64,000 bases of DNA, from assembly GCA_963693315.1 (NCBI GenBank), contig OY856186.1, forward strand, positions 283,180,412-283,244,411. The letters run 5' to 3'. Below the pieces are notes generated by a model that was given only the letters and a program-made list of their open reading frames with translations, was not told the DNA's origin and made no database searches. This DNA is from Diogma glabrata. Lineage: Eukaryota; Arthropoda; Insecta; Diptera; Cylindrotomidae. This document shows positions 1 to 10,746 of this stretch, one piece after another (within the stretch, counting starts at the first letter, position 1; each line of letters starts with the position of its first letter). Made by a program: the position numbers and the translations under genes.

Positions 1-292
1 GATCACTAACAATGCCTTTAGCACGCTTAGTGAAATATTTTTCACATCTATTGAGGAGGCCGAGTTTTCTTGAAGTGTTTTTGCCATCACCTTTATCGTT
101 TCAATGTAAGTTGTTGCAAATTGTGACGGCCCGATAAATTGATCAATAATATATAGTTTTGTATTGGTGGAATTAAACTAACTACTATATGTATCGATTG
201 CAAAGACGTTTCTAAATTTCACATTTCAGTGATTGAGAATTTGACCAGCTCGAGAATCACAAAAACGAAGACACATTTTTGTTGGGAGAGTG
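1..292. other. Unassigned flank left of LTR element copy A
   Basis: No coding region or repeat is recognised here. Its last four bases, AGTG at 289-292, are repeated directly after the far end of the element at 9210-9213. They therefore look like the left half of the target-site duplication of copy A. Confidence 0.5.
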
Positions 293-1306
293 TATAATCA
301 TTCCCTGTTTCGGGCTCACGTTATAATCATTGGACCTTTACTACTAATATAAAAAATAGAATTTGCGCGGGATACAGCTTATCCCCACACGAATCTTGAG
401 ATTGGGAATCTCTCACTATTTTTTTCCTAAATTTACTCTAACATTCTAAAAGGGATAATTAAATTAAAATTAATATATATATTTATAGTAAATACCTTAA
501 GTTATTTTTGTTGATTGATGTCATCAATATTCGGTTGTTCTAAGTTATTTCTTTGATTTTCCAATATCATTTCTTCCTTATGTTCTGTCAAATTGTAATA
601 TTTCCATATTCTTTTTGTCTTCAATTTTTCGTTTGTAATAAAACCTTATTTTTACTATTATAGTAATTAATACTACAGCGAAAAAGTTTGTAAATTTTAT
701 TTTAATTTAAATCGTATTCCATTAGTTTTTCACATCAATAACAAAATAATAATTTGTTTTTATAATTTTTGACACAATTTTTTTATAATCAATTCAATCT
801 TTGGTTCACGTTTATAATAGAAACACTTTTGTTTGAACACGTATTTGAGTTTTTAAAATTCAAATCAATTAAACTTGAATATGATATATTAAACACAGCA
901 AATTATTTTAATATTTATTTATTTATTCGCTATTTTTACTTACGGACGTTTTCTTACAATTTTATTGTTTTGAAGCAGAAAATGGAATGAATAATAAATT
1001 TTTCCAAATTAAAAATTGCAAAAATGTGATTTTGCTTTTGACCTCTTCTAATCAATCGTGTAATATTCGAAATTCAGCAAATGATTAACAACGACGTCTG
1101 TTCATTAGCATTGGAAATAAAAATTTAGTACGTTCGTTTGCTTTTTATAGTATATTCAAAATTTAACTAGCAGTTAAGTTTTAGAAAATTTTAAAATTAT
1201 TATTAATGTAAAAATGAACGGAAACTAATGAAATGCATTTTTATTGAATTGAAAACGAAGATGAATTTGGTTTTATTATTGTTTTGCGATTATTGCGATC
1301 GTTAGA
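293..1306 (-). repeat. LTR of copy A (3' LTR in element orientation)
   Basis: It is the direct repeat partner of 8196-9209 and has the same length. On the minus strand it starts TGTCTAACG or TGTAACG-like and ends in a primer-binding-like unit plus ATTATA. Small plus-strand open frames within it (for example 769-990) recur unchanged in the other LTR. That is expected from LTR identity and is not evidence of a gene. Confidence 0.85.
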
Positions 1307-3332
1307 CCATGAATTCAAGGTAGAAACCAAGATTTCTACTCTTGAAATCACAAAAACGTCGCCATCCCTTCCATGACAGAAAACCACCAAAGCACTATTA
1401 AACTTAAACTAATAATAGAAATTCCAATAACTAATAAAAAAAATTATAATAACTAAGTAATATTAAATATAACACCTATTTAAATTCTAAAAACCGAGAA
1501 TTAAATTTATAACTATAATAACTAATAACTAAGAATATAGGTTTAATTTAGGAAAACTAATAATTCTAACACTAAATTTAATTTTATAAAAAAAAATACA
1601 TTGAAAAACTTAGGCTTGGTATATAGGAAACAGACGCTAGAGATTTCGATGGTAAAACCCGCAAAATCATGACTCGCAATCACCAACAATAGTAAAACCA
1701 ATTCTCAACAAAAAAATGGAGTTAGTACACTGTAAATGTAAAAAAAATGAAAGCACAAAAACGAAAAAAAACAACGAACGCCCAATTCGAAAACATACAA
1801 GATTTTTTTGTAAAAACACCGACGGACCACCGTCGTAGCCAATCTTTGCTGAATCTTTCACAAAAATTCCTAAAACATTATATATGTAAAAGTATAATCT
1901 ATTTATTTAATTTCAGATATACTGAAATAATTATATATACCTAAAATTAGTTATTGACGATAGCACCCCTAAGAATGTTTATTTATTTTTAAAAGAAAAT
2001 TGAAAAATAAAAATATTCAGAAAGGATGTTTATTTATTGGATGCACCGTCCTAACTTTGAAATATTGATTTATTTTTTTTAAAAAAACAAAGTATTTATT
2101 TATATCTTGACGTATTGTGTAGTTAAAAAAAATTTATTTATTTAGTTACCTAAAATTATTTAGATTCTAAAAAAAATTATTCATTTACCTAAAACTATTT
2201 AATTACGAAAATTTACTTTATTTAATAAAAAATTTTATTTATTTAATTTTTGAAAAATTTGTTTGATTTATTTTATTTTTATTTAATAATATAAGAGATT
2301 CCAAAAATCAAGATTCGTCGGGAGACAATTTAAAAAGTAAGTATGGCTACAATATCCATATTGTTTAAATTTAAAATATCGCGTTCGCGAGCCCACTCCA
2401 ACCATGCATGTGAGAACCTACTGGAAAAGCCCCTAACGACCAGATTCTACAGAACAGATTCTCCCCAACCTAATAAAACAATCACAACTGTCACGATTAG
2501 ACACTAGGTCCATTTCTACTGACCCAGTTGTGCTTGTTTAACCTACAAATAAATTACAACTAAACCTAATGCGAAAGTTGAAGAACGCTCCCGAGCACCA
2601 GACTTCAAACCCTAAACTCTATGAAAATTGTTCTATTGTAAAAGCTAAGTGGAAAAATGGAAAAATATGAATTTGTATGAGGTGAAGCCTCCGATCCTGA
2701 AAGCAAAAGTATAATTGGTTCTTCTCTTCATTACACCGAAGAAGCCTCTGAGCAAAGAATGGTACTACTGGTTTCCACCTAAGTACAAACACAGCAACAC
2801 CACTCCTCGTCCCTGAGGACTTCCTCGCCGAATGAAGAGAAGAAACCAATGTTCTTCGATCGCATAACCCCGATGGCCATAGGCGATCTAAGAACGACAT
2901 CAATGTTAAAGAGTGAAGCTCTATGGATGGCTTTTTAGGCCTACCGCTGGGAAAAGTGAATCAATAAACCTAAATAATATATAACTCATCCATAATCTAA
3001 ATAATTTCCTATTTAAAAATGCTAAATCGAAACATGAAATACATAATATGTGTTAATAAAGTTTTACATGAAATTAATTAAATTTAATCTTCAGACTAAA
3101 TAATAAATTGGTAATTTAAAAAAAAAATTACGATTATTTTAAATTCAAAACCAAGCCCACTAATTTTTAGGTTATTACCTCTAATATATTTGTTCAGGTC
3201 AAATTTTTCGCTTTACTTATTGTATTCAAAACAAACAACAAAAATAAATGTTAGCTAAAAATAATTACTTCCATACCCATCCCACTTTTTAAATTAATCG
3301 CAATAAAAATAATTTTAAAAATGGTAACTAAA
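1307..3332 (-). other. Interior of copy A, 3' part, no convincing gene
   Basis: This stretch matches 30688-32690 of copy B over most of its length, with small indels. Minus-strand frames such as 2619-2903 exist in both copies but show no recognisable domain and differ by indels near their ends. I treat it as untranslated element interior. A CTAAA pentamer at 3328-3332 is the left half of the nested transposon's target duplication. Confidence 0.6.
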
Positions 3333-3674
3333 ATGGACTCATACGAGATATGTATACCTACGTCAGCGGATCAATATGATGACAAATGTGAAGATACCGA
3401 TCTGGATCCGGCCCACTCCATAAAGCTAATGGGAATTAATTATTTTCAATGTACTTCCATAAACATAGACCAATAATACTTTGATAGTAGTGACGAAAGA
3501 CTTAAACTTATATAAAATTGTTGAAAAACTGTTTGGTCAATGTTAACCTTTATTACGTCAATAACATCCTAAAACTCATAAAAACATGACTTAACCACAA
3601 AAAATTCTTTCGCCAAACGAATTGTGTTGCAATAGGAAACCTACCCAGACTTTCAGGTTTGACATAAATTATTT

Positions 3675-4290
3675 TGTATATGGGCTATTATTTTGAAAAC
3701 GTACATTTTTTTGTTGATTTTTAAATTTTTGATTTTTAAAAAATCTGAAATTTTGATATATTGTTGGCATTGACAAAAGGAAAAAAGTGATTTCTGCTTT
3801 TATTTTTTGAGTACTCTGAATCGGAGTTATGCGCGGTTGAATTTTGAGGCTTTTTCACGTAGTTTTTGGTAATGGTGGCAATGTTTTGTGAATAGGTGCC
3901 ACAAATTTCATCCGACTTACGTATATTTTTGCAAGTAAAAAGGAAAATAATTGAATAATTGAAATAAGTAAGTTTAAAATTAATAACTTTTCTCTTTTCC
4001 GCTAGGCGGCGCGTAAAACCTTGGTTTACTTCAAAGCTCATATCTCAAAAAGTAGGCTTTTTTTTTTTTGTTTTTCACAAGTTTTAAAGTAAACATATGC
4101 AGCTATGAAATTGAGAAATAAAAAGTCAGCAATTCAATATGGATTTTTTCTTACGATTTTTTAAAGTTTGGTATATGAAAAATTCACATGTGTTTTTTTA
4201 TTAAGTTAATAATCCTGTACTAAATGTGGATCTAATAAATTAAACATTTCATATTTAAACACCTGCAATAAATTTGAACCATTTTCTGTG
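3675..4290 (+). repeat. Left long inverted arm of nested transposon
   Basis: It is the inverted partner of about 5940-6550. The arms even carry the same roughly 100-residue shadow open frame (minus 3736-4041, plus 6191-6502), which results from repeat identity and is probably not a gene. It contains a tract of about ten T near 4060. Confidence 0.8.
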
Positions 4291-4667
4291 CGGTTAAATG
4301 GTTAAAAACTTATTAAAAATTAATTTAAGTTAAGTGGTAAAATAAAGGAATTTAAATTATTAAAAGGGTGTGTAAATGTTTATTCATTTTAAAAAATGTC
4401 TATTCAGCCCCTTTTTACTAATTAAGATCTCATTAGAGGCTCATAATTTTAACATTTAAAATTTCTAATGACGCCCACAAACGGTTTTTGACCAAATTAT
4501 ACTTGCATCCAATCAAAATATATTAAATTGTACCTACCTAATTTTACCTGATTCTACCTATGTCAAAACTATTTCAAGGGTATATATATATTGATTGGAT
4601 TGCCTTATAATCAATTATATTCCAAAATATTTAGAAGACATAACGTTTAGAAAAGATAATAATAGAA

Positions 4668-5691
4668 ATGCCTTTCAAATTGTGCTGTAACTTGTACGGT
4701 CTCAAAAATCATCAGGGGACATCAAAAAATGTGAAACTGGTCACACCAGCTGTTATTCAAAAAGCTGCGACCCTAAATTTTACTTTGCGTGATGACCAGT
4801 TTATATGTGAAACATGTCGCACTTATATCTATAAAAATAAGGTAAATTTAATTATTTTATTAAAATGAATAAAAATTCATATGCAACTAATATTTTCTGC
4901 AGCAGCTTTCATGTTCGGAAACTATCGATAGTGAAATTATTTCTATAAATCAGGATGTTGAAAATGTTCCAACGAACGAAAATATTCAAATACCTCCAGC
5001 ATCTTTAGATCCATCACCAGTTTCGGTTGATACTATATCTCCACCAGTTCCTGAACTACTTAATGACATTTTAGAAGATATTAACAATGTTCTTAGAAGG
5101 TTAGCCAAATCTCCTATCAAACAAAATCATATTACAACAGGAAGTTATAAAAAAATTGCAAGTGTCACATCGGCAATAAGTCAAAGAATATTTCAAGTAG
5201 ATTCAGTTAAAGTGTTATCACCAAACGAGGAATGTGAATATACATCATGACTTATGAACCTTAAAAAAGAGTTTAAAGATGCCAGCTGTAAATCAAAACA
5301 AGTGTTTTTGTTGACAACTCTACCACGTAAATTTTGGTCAAATCAACGTATCCAGGATGAATTTAATGCATCAAGACGACTGGTAGAATTCGCCATGGAT
5401 CTGTTGGAAACAGTAGGTCCTTACAGTTGGCCTCAAAGCAAACAAGTGCACAGTTTGTCACAAAATATAGTAAAACAAATTCAAACATACTTCTTATCAG
5501 AGGAAATTAGTAGAACAATGCCTGGCCTTAAAGATTTTGTTACTATTACAGAAGGATCGACAAAAATTAAGAAATCAAAGCGGTTGGTGCTATGGACCCT
5601 CACCGACATCTACGAAATGTTCTTGGAAGAAAACAAAGAACTCAAGGATTCCACTGTTTTTTACCGGATAACACTACACCCGATAAAATAA
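4668..5691 (+). pseudogene. Unfamiliar transposon-borne two-exon gene, interrupted by one stop
   Basis: Exon 1 (4668-4841) begins MPFKLCCNL and carries a CC...CETC cysteine pattern that could bind zinc. A GT...AG intron of 61 bases follows (4842-4902). Exon 2 (4903-5691) is in frame and includes an acidic, proline-rich linker, then a single in-frame TGA at 5248-5250. After that comes a conserved-looking block with LPRKFWSNQRIQDEF, a PGLKDFVTI motif and a KRLVLWTLTDIYEMF motif. From memory, proteins with a PGxKDxV...KRLLL..L.ELY signature are common in cnidarian and arthropod repeats, but I cannot name the family. In those the frame normally goes on after this motif, so the 3' end here may be truncated. 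It lies between the two long inverted arms and is presumably the element's own gene. No DDE catalytic triad is evident. Confidence 0.6.
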
Positions 5692-5939
5692 TTGCCAAAA
5701 TGTTTTCTTTTTCTGATGATCATAAATATTTCAATTTAAAGGCAAAAAAAAATATATAAATTAATTTTTTAATGTATTTATTTATAATATTGATTAAATT
5801 ATAATGTTTATAGGAAAAATATTTTTTTAATGTTTTTTTCTAATGTTAGTGTTGGTGATGTTGAAATTATAACAAAATCTTCGATCATTGGGATCTCCAA
5901 TTCTTATTCTGAATAAAAGCCTGTTTCTCAATCAGAAAT

Positions 5940-6550
5940 ACACAAAGAATGGTTCAAATTTATTGCAGGTGTAAAAATATGAAATGTTTAATTTATTAGA
6001 TCCACATTTAGTACAGGATTATTAACTTAATAAAAAAACACTTGTGAATTTTTCATATACCAAACTTTAAAAAATCGTAAGAAAAAATCCATATTGAATT
6101 GCTGACTTTTTATTTCTCAATTTCATAGCTGCATATGTTTACTTTAAAATTTGTGAAAAACAAAAAAAAAAAAAGCCTACTTTTTGAGATATGAGCTTTG
6201 AAGTAAATCAAGGTTTTACGCGCCGCCTAGCGGAAAAGAGAAAAGTTATTAATTTTAAACTTACTTATTTCAATTATTCAATTATTTTCCTTTTTACTTG
6301 CAAAAATATACGTAAGTCGGATGAAATTTGTGGCACCTATTCACAAAACATTGCCACCATTACCAAAAACTACGTGAAAAAGCCTCAAAATTCAACCGCG
6401 CATAACTCCGATTCAGAGTACACAAAAAATAAAAGCAGAAATCACTTTTTTCCTTTCGTCAATACCAACAAAATATCAAAATTTCAGATTTTTAAAAAAT
6501 AGTTGTTTTTTTTTCGATGTACGTTTTCAAAATAATAGCCCATATATATA
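5940..6550 (-). repeat. Right long inverted arm of nested transposon
   Basis: It is the reverse complement of about 3675-4290 with few differences. The shared inner limit lies near the words AATGGTTCAAATTTATTGCAGG (right) and its complement (left, near 4262-4283). The near-identity of the arms suggests recent transposition or repair by copying. Confidence 0.8.
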
Positions 6551-6829
6551 TGAGATACACAAAATAATTCATGTACAAATCATAAAATCTAATAAGGCGT
6601 ACTGCAATAGAAGTCGTTTTGGCCAAAAATGAACATTATATTAGCCAAAATAAAAATATTTCAACATTTCCGTACAAGTTCAAAAGTTTATAGAACTGTA
6701 ATGAGACATGTTCTATTGACATCCATTCTATAGTGTGAATAATACATAAATCAATACCTCGAAATTGTAACTCACATTAAACCAATGACGAATATGGGGA
6801 TCGCGTATGAGTGCATTGAAAAAAGCCAG

Positions 6830-7116
6830 CTAAACACTTACTAAATCTAACCATAATCAAAAAACATACAATTAATTTCATATATAAATTAATTGCATCA
6901 TCCAAAAATATGTACAATATATAAACAATTATATGTACAATATGTACATGGTAGCATAAAAAAATTTCAAAAAAAAACTGCTCCCCCAAAACGGTTTTCT
7001 TTTTTCCAAATAAAAAACAATTAGTATTACTAAAAGCAGATGACAGCACAAAAAACAATCTCCAAAAAAATTGCTGTCCCAAAACGGTTTTTTTCAAAAT
7101 TAAAAAAAAATTAGTC
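6830..7116 (-). other. Interior of copy A between nested transposon and gag-like frame
   Basis: It matches 32686-32970 of copy B closely. It contains duplicated A-rich words with AAAACGGTTTTC-like cores near 6985 and 7080. No gene is seen. Confidence 0.55.
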
Positions 7117-7674
7117 TTAACTAATTATACAATGAGGAACAGGGGCCTCCTGTGGACCAATCCACTCCTCTACCTGTCGCATGGTCGGTGAGATGGGAAC
7201 CCCCTCAACCAGCTCCTCCGTTTGAGTACTCTTGGTCGAGGAAGCTCCCAGCTCCACGACCAAGCGACTCTCCTTCTCCCTTCTTCTCCTCTCCTTCCTC
7301 TTCAGGTGAGAGCTCCTATTTCTATTTATCCTCCTTCTCTCACGCCAGCCCACATTCACTTCCTCAGTCACTTCATCCATCTCATCCGCTTCCTCATTCA
7401 CCCCATTCAACTCCTCATTCACTATCTCACAAATCAAATCATCCAGAAACTCATCATATTTTTCTTCGTAAATATCATCCATTAATTCCAAAAATATTTT
7501 ATGTTTTACTTCATCCAGAATCACATTTATCATTCCATCCACTACATTCCTCGCCTCAACCATTCTCTCTTTTCTCTCCTCATTCGCTCTCCCATCCACC
7601 TCATTCATCCAGGGCTCAAACCCACCTGGCCGACACCTCCTTAACAACCCCTGACCCCTCATAATTGTATACAT
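7117..7674 (-). CDS. Gag-like acidic protein of the copy A LTR element
   Basis: The frame encodes about 185 residues. I start it at the ATG at 7674 (MYTIMRGQ) because the homologous frame in element E also begins MYTIRKFQ; the longer reading begins at a TTG codon. The N-terminal part has an RPGGFEPW motif, then a long acidic, helix-prone stretch (ELMDDIYEEKYDEFLDDL) and a basic cluster (WRERRRINRNRSSHLKRKERR) near residues 115-145. No zinc knuckle or protease is present. In E the same N-terminal region is fused by deletion to a gypsy integrase, which supports a gag origin. Copy B lacks almost exactly this segment. The role is probably structural or RNA-binding; this is inference. Confidence 0.6.
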   Translation of the reverse strand: MYTIMRGQGLLRRCRPGGFEPWMNEVDGRANEERKERMVEARNVVDGMINVILDEVKHKIFLELMDDIYEEKYDEFLDDLICEIVNEELNGVNEEADEMDEVTEEVNVGWRERRRINRNRSSHLKRKERRRREKESRLVVELGASSTKSTQTEELVEGVPISPTMRQVEEWIGPQEAPVPHCIIS

Positions 7675-8161
7675 TCTTATCAAAATTCAAAATATATAAT
7701 TTCCTAATCAAAACGAAAACGAAACCAATAACTGGTTTATTTCAAGATAAACAAAAAACTGATTGACAACCACGGCCCAAACCGGTTGCCACCACCCTAT
7801 TACCAAAAAAAACCACAACTGGTTTATCCTAAAACTTACAAAGAGAAACGCGGAATTCTTTAAATTTTTGAAAATATAAATTTAGAGTACTTATGATAAA
7901 TATACACATGAACACCCTAGAAACTAAACCTTTATTTTTTCCTCTAGCTTTTTAACAAAATTTAGCCAAATAAACCGACGCGAAAATAAACTATATGTAG
8001 ATATTAATTAATCTAAATTGAAATAATCAATTAATATATGAATATATAAATATAATAATATGAAGTGTTCCACAAAAAAAAGTTTTTTTTTTCAAAAAAA
8101 AAAAAACCGGCTTGCCAACGCCCAGACTGGAAATTTCCCACCAAATAATATAACTGTAATT
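7675..8161 (-). other. Leader of copy A between primer-binding site and gag-like frame
   Basis: This is an untranslated AT-rich leader shared with 32978-33470 of copy B. It includes GGGCGTTGGCAAGCCGG-like words on the minus strand near 8100-8130. The same words occur at 40098-40120 in element E, which ties the three elements together. Confidence 0.6.
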
Positions 8162-8195
8162 AAGCTAACGGGTCCCTTTTTGTTCGGCGCTACGT
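8162..8195 (-). promoter_or_regulatory. Putative tRNA primer-binding site of copy A
   Basis: Directly inside the right LTR the minus strand reads ACG, then TAGCGCCGAACAAAAAGGGA and CCCG. It resembles lysine-tRNA-type primer sites (GGCGCC...GAAC...GGGAC) but has an A-rich insertion in the middle. A related unit (GTGAGCCCGAAACAGGGA on the minus strand) lies one step earlier, inside the LTR near 8200-8225. Confidence 0.55.
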
Positions 8196-9209
8196 TATAA
8201 TCATTCCCTGTTTCGGGCTCACGTTATAATCATTGGACCTTTACTACTAATATAAAAAATAGAATTTGCGCGGGATACAGCTTATCCCCACACGAATCTT
8301 GAGATTGGGAATCTCTCACTATTTTTTTCCTAAATTTACTCTAACATTCTAAAAGGGATAATTAAATTAAAATTAATATATATATTTATAGTAAATACCT
8401 TAAGTTATTTTTGTTGATTGATGTCATCAATATTCGGTTGTTCTAAGTTATTTCTTTGATTTTCCAATATCATTTCTTCCTTATGTTCTGTCAAATTGTA
8501 ATATTTCCATATTCTTTTTGTCTTCAATTTTTCGTTTGTAATAAAACCTTATTTTTACTATTATAGTAATTAATACTACAGCGAAAAAGTTTGTAAATTT
8601 TATTTTAATTTAAATCGTATTCCATTAGTTTTTCACATCAATAACAAAATAATAATTTGTTTTTATAATTTTTGACACAATTTTTTTATAATCAATTCAA
8701 TCTTTGGTTCACGTTTATAATAGAAACACTTTTGTTTGAACACGTATTTGAGTTTTTAAAATTCAAATCAATTAAACTTGAATATGATATATTAAACACA
8801 GCAAATTATTTTAATATTTATTTATTTATTCGCTATTTTTACTTACGGACGTTTTCTTACAATTTTATTGTTTTGAAGCAGAAAATGGAATGAATAATAA
8901 ATTTTTCCAAATTAAAAATTGCAAAAATGTGATTTTGCTTTTGACCTCTTCTAATCAATCGTGTAATATTCGAAATTCAGCAAATGATTAACAACGACGT
9001 CTGTTCATTAGCATTGGAAATAAAAATTTAGTACGTTCGTTTGCTTTTTATAGTATATTCAAAATTTAACTAGCAGTTAAGTTTTAGAAAATTTTAAAAT
9101 TATTATTAATGTAAAAATGAACGGAAACTAATGAAATGCATTTTTATTGAATTGAAAACGAAGATGAATTTGGTTTTATTATTGTTTTGCGATTATTGCG
9201 ATCGTTACA
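8196..9209 (-). repeat. LTR of copy A (5' LTR in element orientation)
   Basis: It is a 1014-bp direct repeat of 293-1306, ending on the plus strand in GATCGTTACA. It should hold the element promoter, read leftwards. AGTG at 9210-9213 is the right target duplication. Confidence 0.85.
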
Positions 9210-9213
9210 AGTG

Positions 9214-9683
9214 GGTGCGGTCAATATTTTTAAAACTTCAGAAAAGGTTTACTTTATGTCCGAGCTGAGAAAAAACATTTGTTATAAAGTTACATTTACT
9301 GAGTGTGCACAATGAAACAAATTTTACTCAAGATCCATGTTTGTATATGAATTGAGAGTTAGGCCAATTAGGAGGAAGGTAGAAAAACTTGCCAATACCA
9401 TTCCCATCCCATTAACTTACTGCTGAGTACAAAATTTTAAAACAATAGTCAAAATGCGGTAAAACATAGCTGCAATTATATAGTATTGTGAATTTGTATA
9501 CGCATACGAGTATGCGAGTTGTACTTTTTGGACTTGTTACAGAAACTGCTATTTAATGTTAGGCACCATTAAAAATATTACTTTACAGCCTCTGGTTAAT
9601 CTCGAACAAAAAAGATTTAGACATATTCCAATCAAAGCAAACCATTATTTAGGTATTTTGTACTAAGCTAAAACATTCAAATA
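9214..9683. other. Unassigned DNA upstream of the DnaJ gene
   Basis: This is 470 bp of AT-rich DNA with no gene or repeat recognised. It may contain the promoter of the DnaJ-like gene that starts at 9684. Confidence 0.4.
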
Positions 9684-10746
9684 ATGTTAAAAATTTATAA
9701 AAATTGTTTTGAAATTTTGAAATTAATTGTAAATAACAAAACCAAATTATTTTTTTTAAATAATATTTATACAAATTCAAAAATCAATCAAATACAAAAA
9801 GATTATTATTCAATTTTAAATATTAATAAAACAGCAACATTTCGTGAAATAAAAGAAGCTTTTTATAAATTAGCGAAAATCTATCATCCCGATGTAACGA
9901 CTACTAGTAAATACATAAAAGATGAAATACATAATAATTTTCATGAAATTATTGAAGCATATGAGATATTGAGTGATTTTGTTAAACGTCGTGAATATGA
10001 TGCAACATTATATAAAATCAAAAACAAAGATTTTTTGTTACATGATCTATGTAAAAAAATTGATTCTGAATATCTAAGAGATAATTCAGAAACATATAAT
10101 GATGGATTACATTATGCTGATATAACACCAATCGAGATTACACATTTACAGTCGTTACGCGGCATTACGAAATCTATTAGAATTCCAACCATAAAACGAT
10201 GTTTAAATTGTGAAGGGAATGGAATTATAAATCACAAAACGCAAATATCTTGTAACTTATGTAATGGAGTTCTATATCAACAGACAAATGATAACACTTA
10301 TTCTAAAATCCCCTGTATCATATGCAAAGGGAAAATATCCAATAACCGAACTGTATGTAAATATTGTTTTGGAAATGGCAGAACTATGTTTGGAAAAAAT
10401 TTATCAATCAAAATTCCACCTGGTACTTCAGATGGTGAATTCATAAAAATTCTTCATGAAAAACAATACTGTCATTTTTTAATTCAAATTAAGAAACCAA
10501 GTAATATTTATTTTCATAAAAAAGGTTTAAATATTAGGAGGATATGTTTATGTTAGAGGACTTAACGGTGGTTATTCAATAAAAATAAATCCTGGATTAA
10601 AATGTGGAACAAAAGTTGTATTTAAACGAAAAGGTGTTAGACGGTTAAATACTTCAATTGTGGGAGATCATATAGTTACACTGAAAATTAAAATTCCAAG
10701 TAAATTTACAAATGAGCAAGAAAAATTGTTAAGAAATTTATTTTAA
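9684..10746 (+). pseudogene. Type-I DnaJ (Hsp40) co-chaperone, mitochondrial DNAJA3-like, frame broken
   Basis: Residues 1-40 are basic and hydroxylated with no acidic run, like a mitochondrial presequence. A J domain follows (about 41-105) with DYYSILNINKTAT and the intact HPD motif (YHPDV) needed to stimulate Hsp70. The cysteine-rich zinc-binding region has all four CxxC pairs (CLNC, CNLC, CIIC, CKYC). The frame stops at 10556. The C-terminal substrate-binding domain continues in another frame from about 10537 to 10746, including KINPGLKCGTKVVFKRKGV and LKIKIPSKF. Compared with the family, about 13-15 residues are missing at this junction, so a small deletion rather than a one-base error is likely. 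There are no introns. It could be a decayed retrocopy, a recent null allele or an assembly error. It neighbours WIPI2 tail-to-tail. Confidence 0.75.

Larger units (their letters stand above)
3333..6829 (+). mobile_element. DNA transposon with about 600-bp inverted repeats nested in copy A
   Basis: Copy B has an empty site near 32676-32690, where the sequence runs straight through the junction. In copy A the junction is split by 3.5 kb flanked by CTAAA on both sides (3328-3332 and 6830-6834). Long inverted arms (about 3675-4290 and 5940-6550) are nearly identical. Further out, the ends keep only islands of inverted similarity, including ACTCATACG near 3338 against CGTATGAGT near 6804. The right end carries about 13 extra bases beyond this motif, so the left tip may be trimmed. 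A two-exon gene with one stop lies between the arms. I could not assign the superfamily; a 5-bp target duplication with such long arms is not diagnostic. Confidence 0.75.
293..9209 (-). mobile_element. Non-autonomous Ty3/gypsy-like LTR element, copy A (minus strand)
   Basis: Two LTRs of 1014 bp each (293-1306 and 8196-9209) flank an interior with no polymerase. The orientation is minus: a tRNA primer-binding-like site lies just inside the right LTR, and a gag-like frame (7117-7674) follows it on the minus strand. The 4-bp direct repeat AGTG flanks the whole unit. The LTRs look almost identical; the one clear difference I noticed is at 1305. That points to a recent insertion. A 3.5-kb transposon with long inverted repeats sits inside (3333-6829). 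Copy B in this window (21342-34544) shares the LTR and interior. Element E (39990 onward) shares the LTR terminus TGTAACG, the sequence just inside the 3' LTR, and the gag-like frame, so E may represent the autonomous partner. Confidence 0.85.

Noticed and set aside
769..990. 73-residue open frame repeated unchanged at 8672-8893
   Set aside because: It lies inside both LTRs of copy A, antisense to the element. Identity follows from LTR identity, and the composition is low-complexity AT.
2619..2903. 94-residue minus-strand frame also present at 31965-32258
   Set aside because: Conserved between copies A and B only because the interiors are alike; indels disturb the end and no domain is visible.
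3736..4041. 101-residue frame, matched at 6191-6502
   Set aside because: It is part of the long inverted arms; both copies are explained by arm identity and no start context or domain supports a protein.
5248..5250. TGA as a possible selenocysteine codon
   Set aside because: No SECIS-like structure was recognised downstream and the gene family is a transposon protein; a nonsense mutation is simpler.
7152..7664. 170-residue Ser/Pro/His-rich plus-strand frame
   Set aside because: It is the antisense shadow of the gag-like frame at 7117-7674. The repeated CTC/CAT codons mirror GAG/ATG codons on the other strand.
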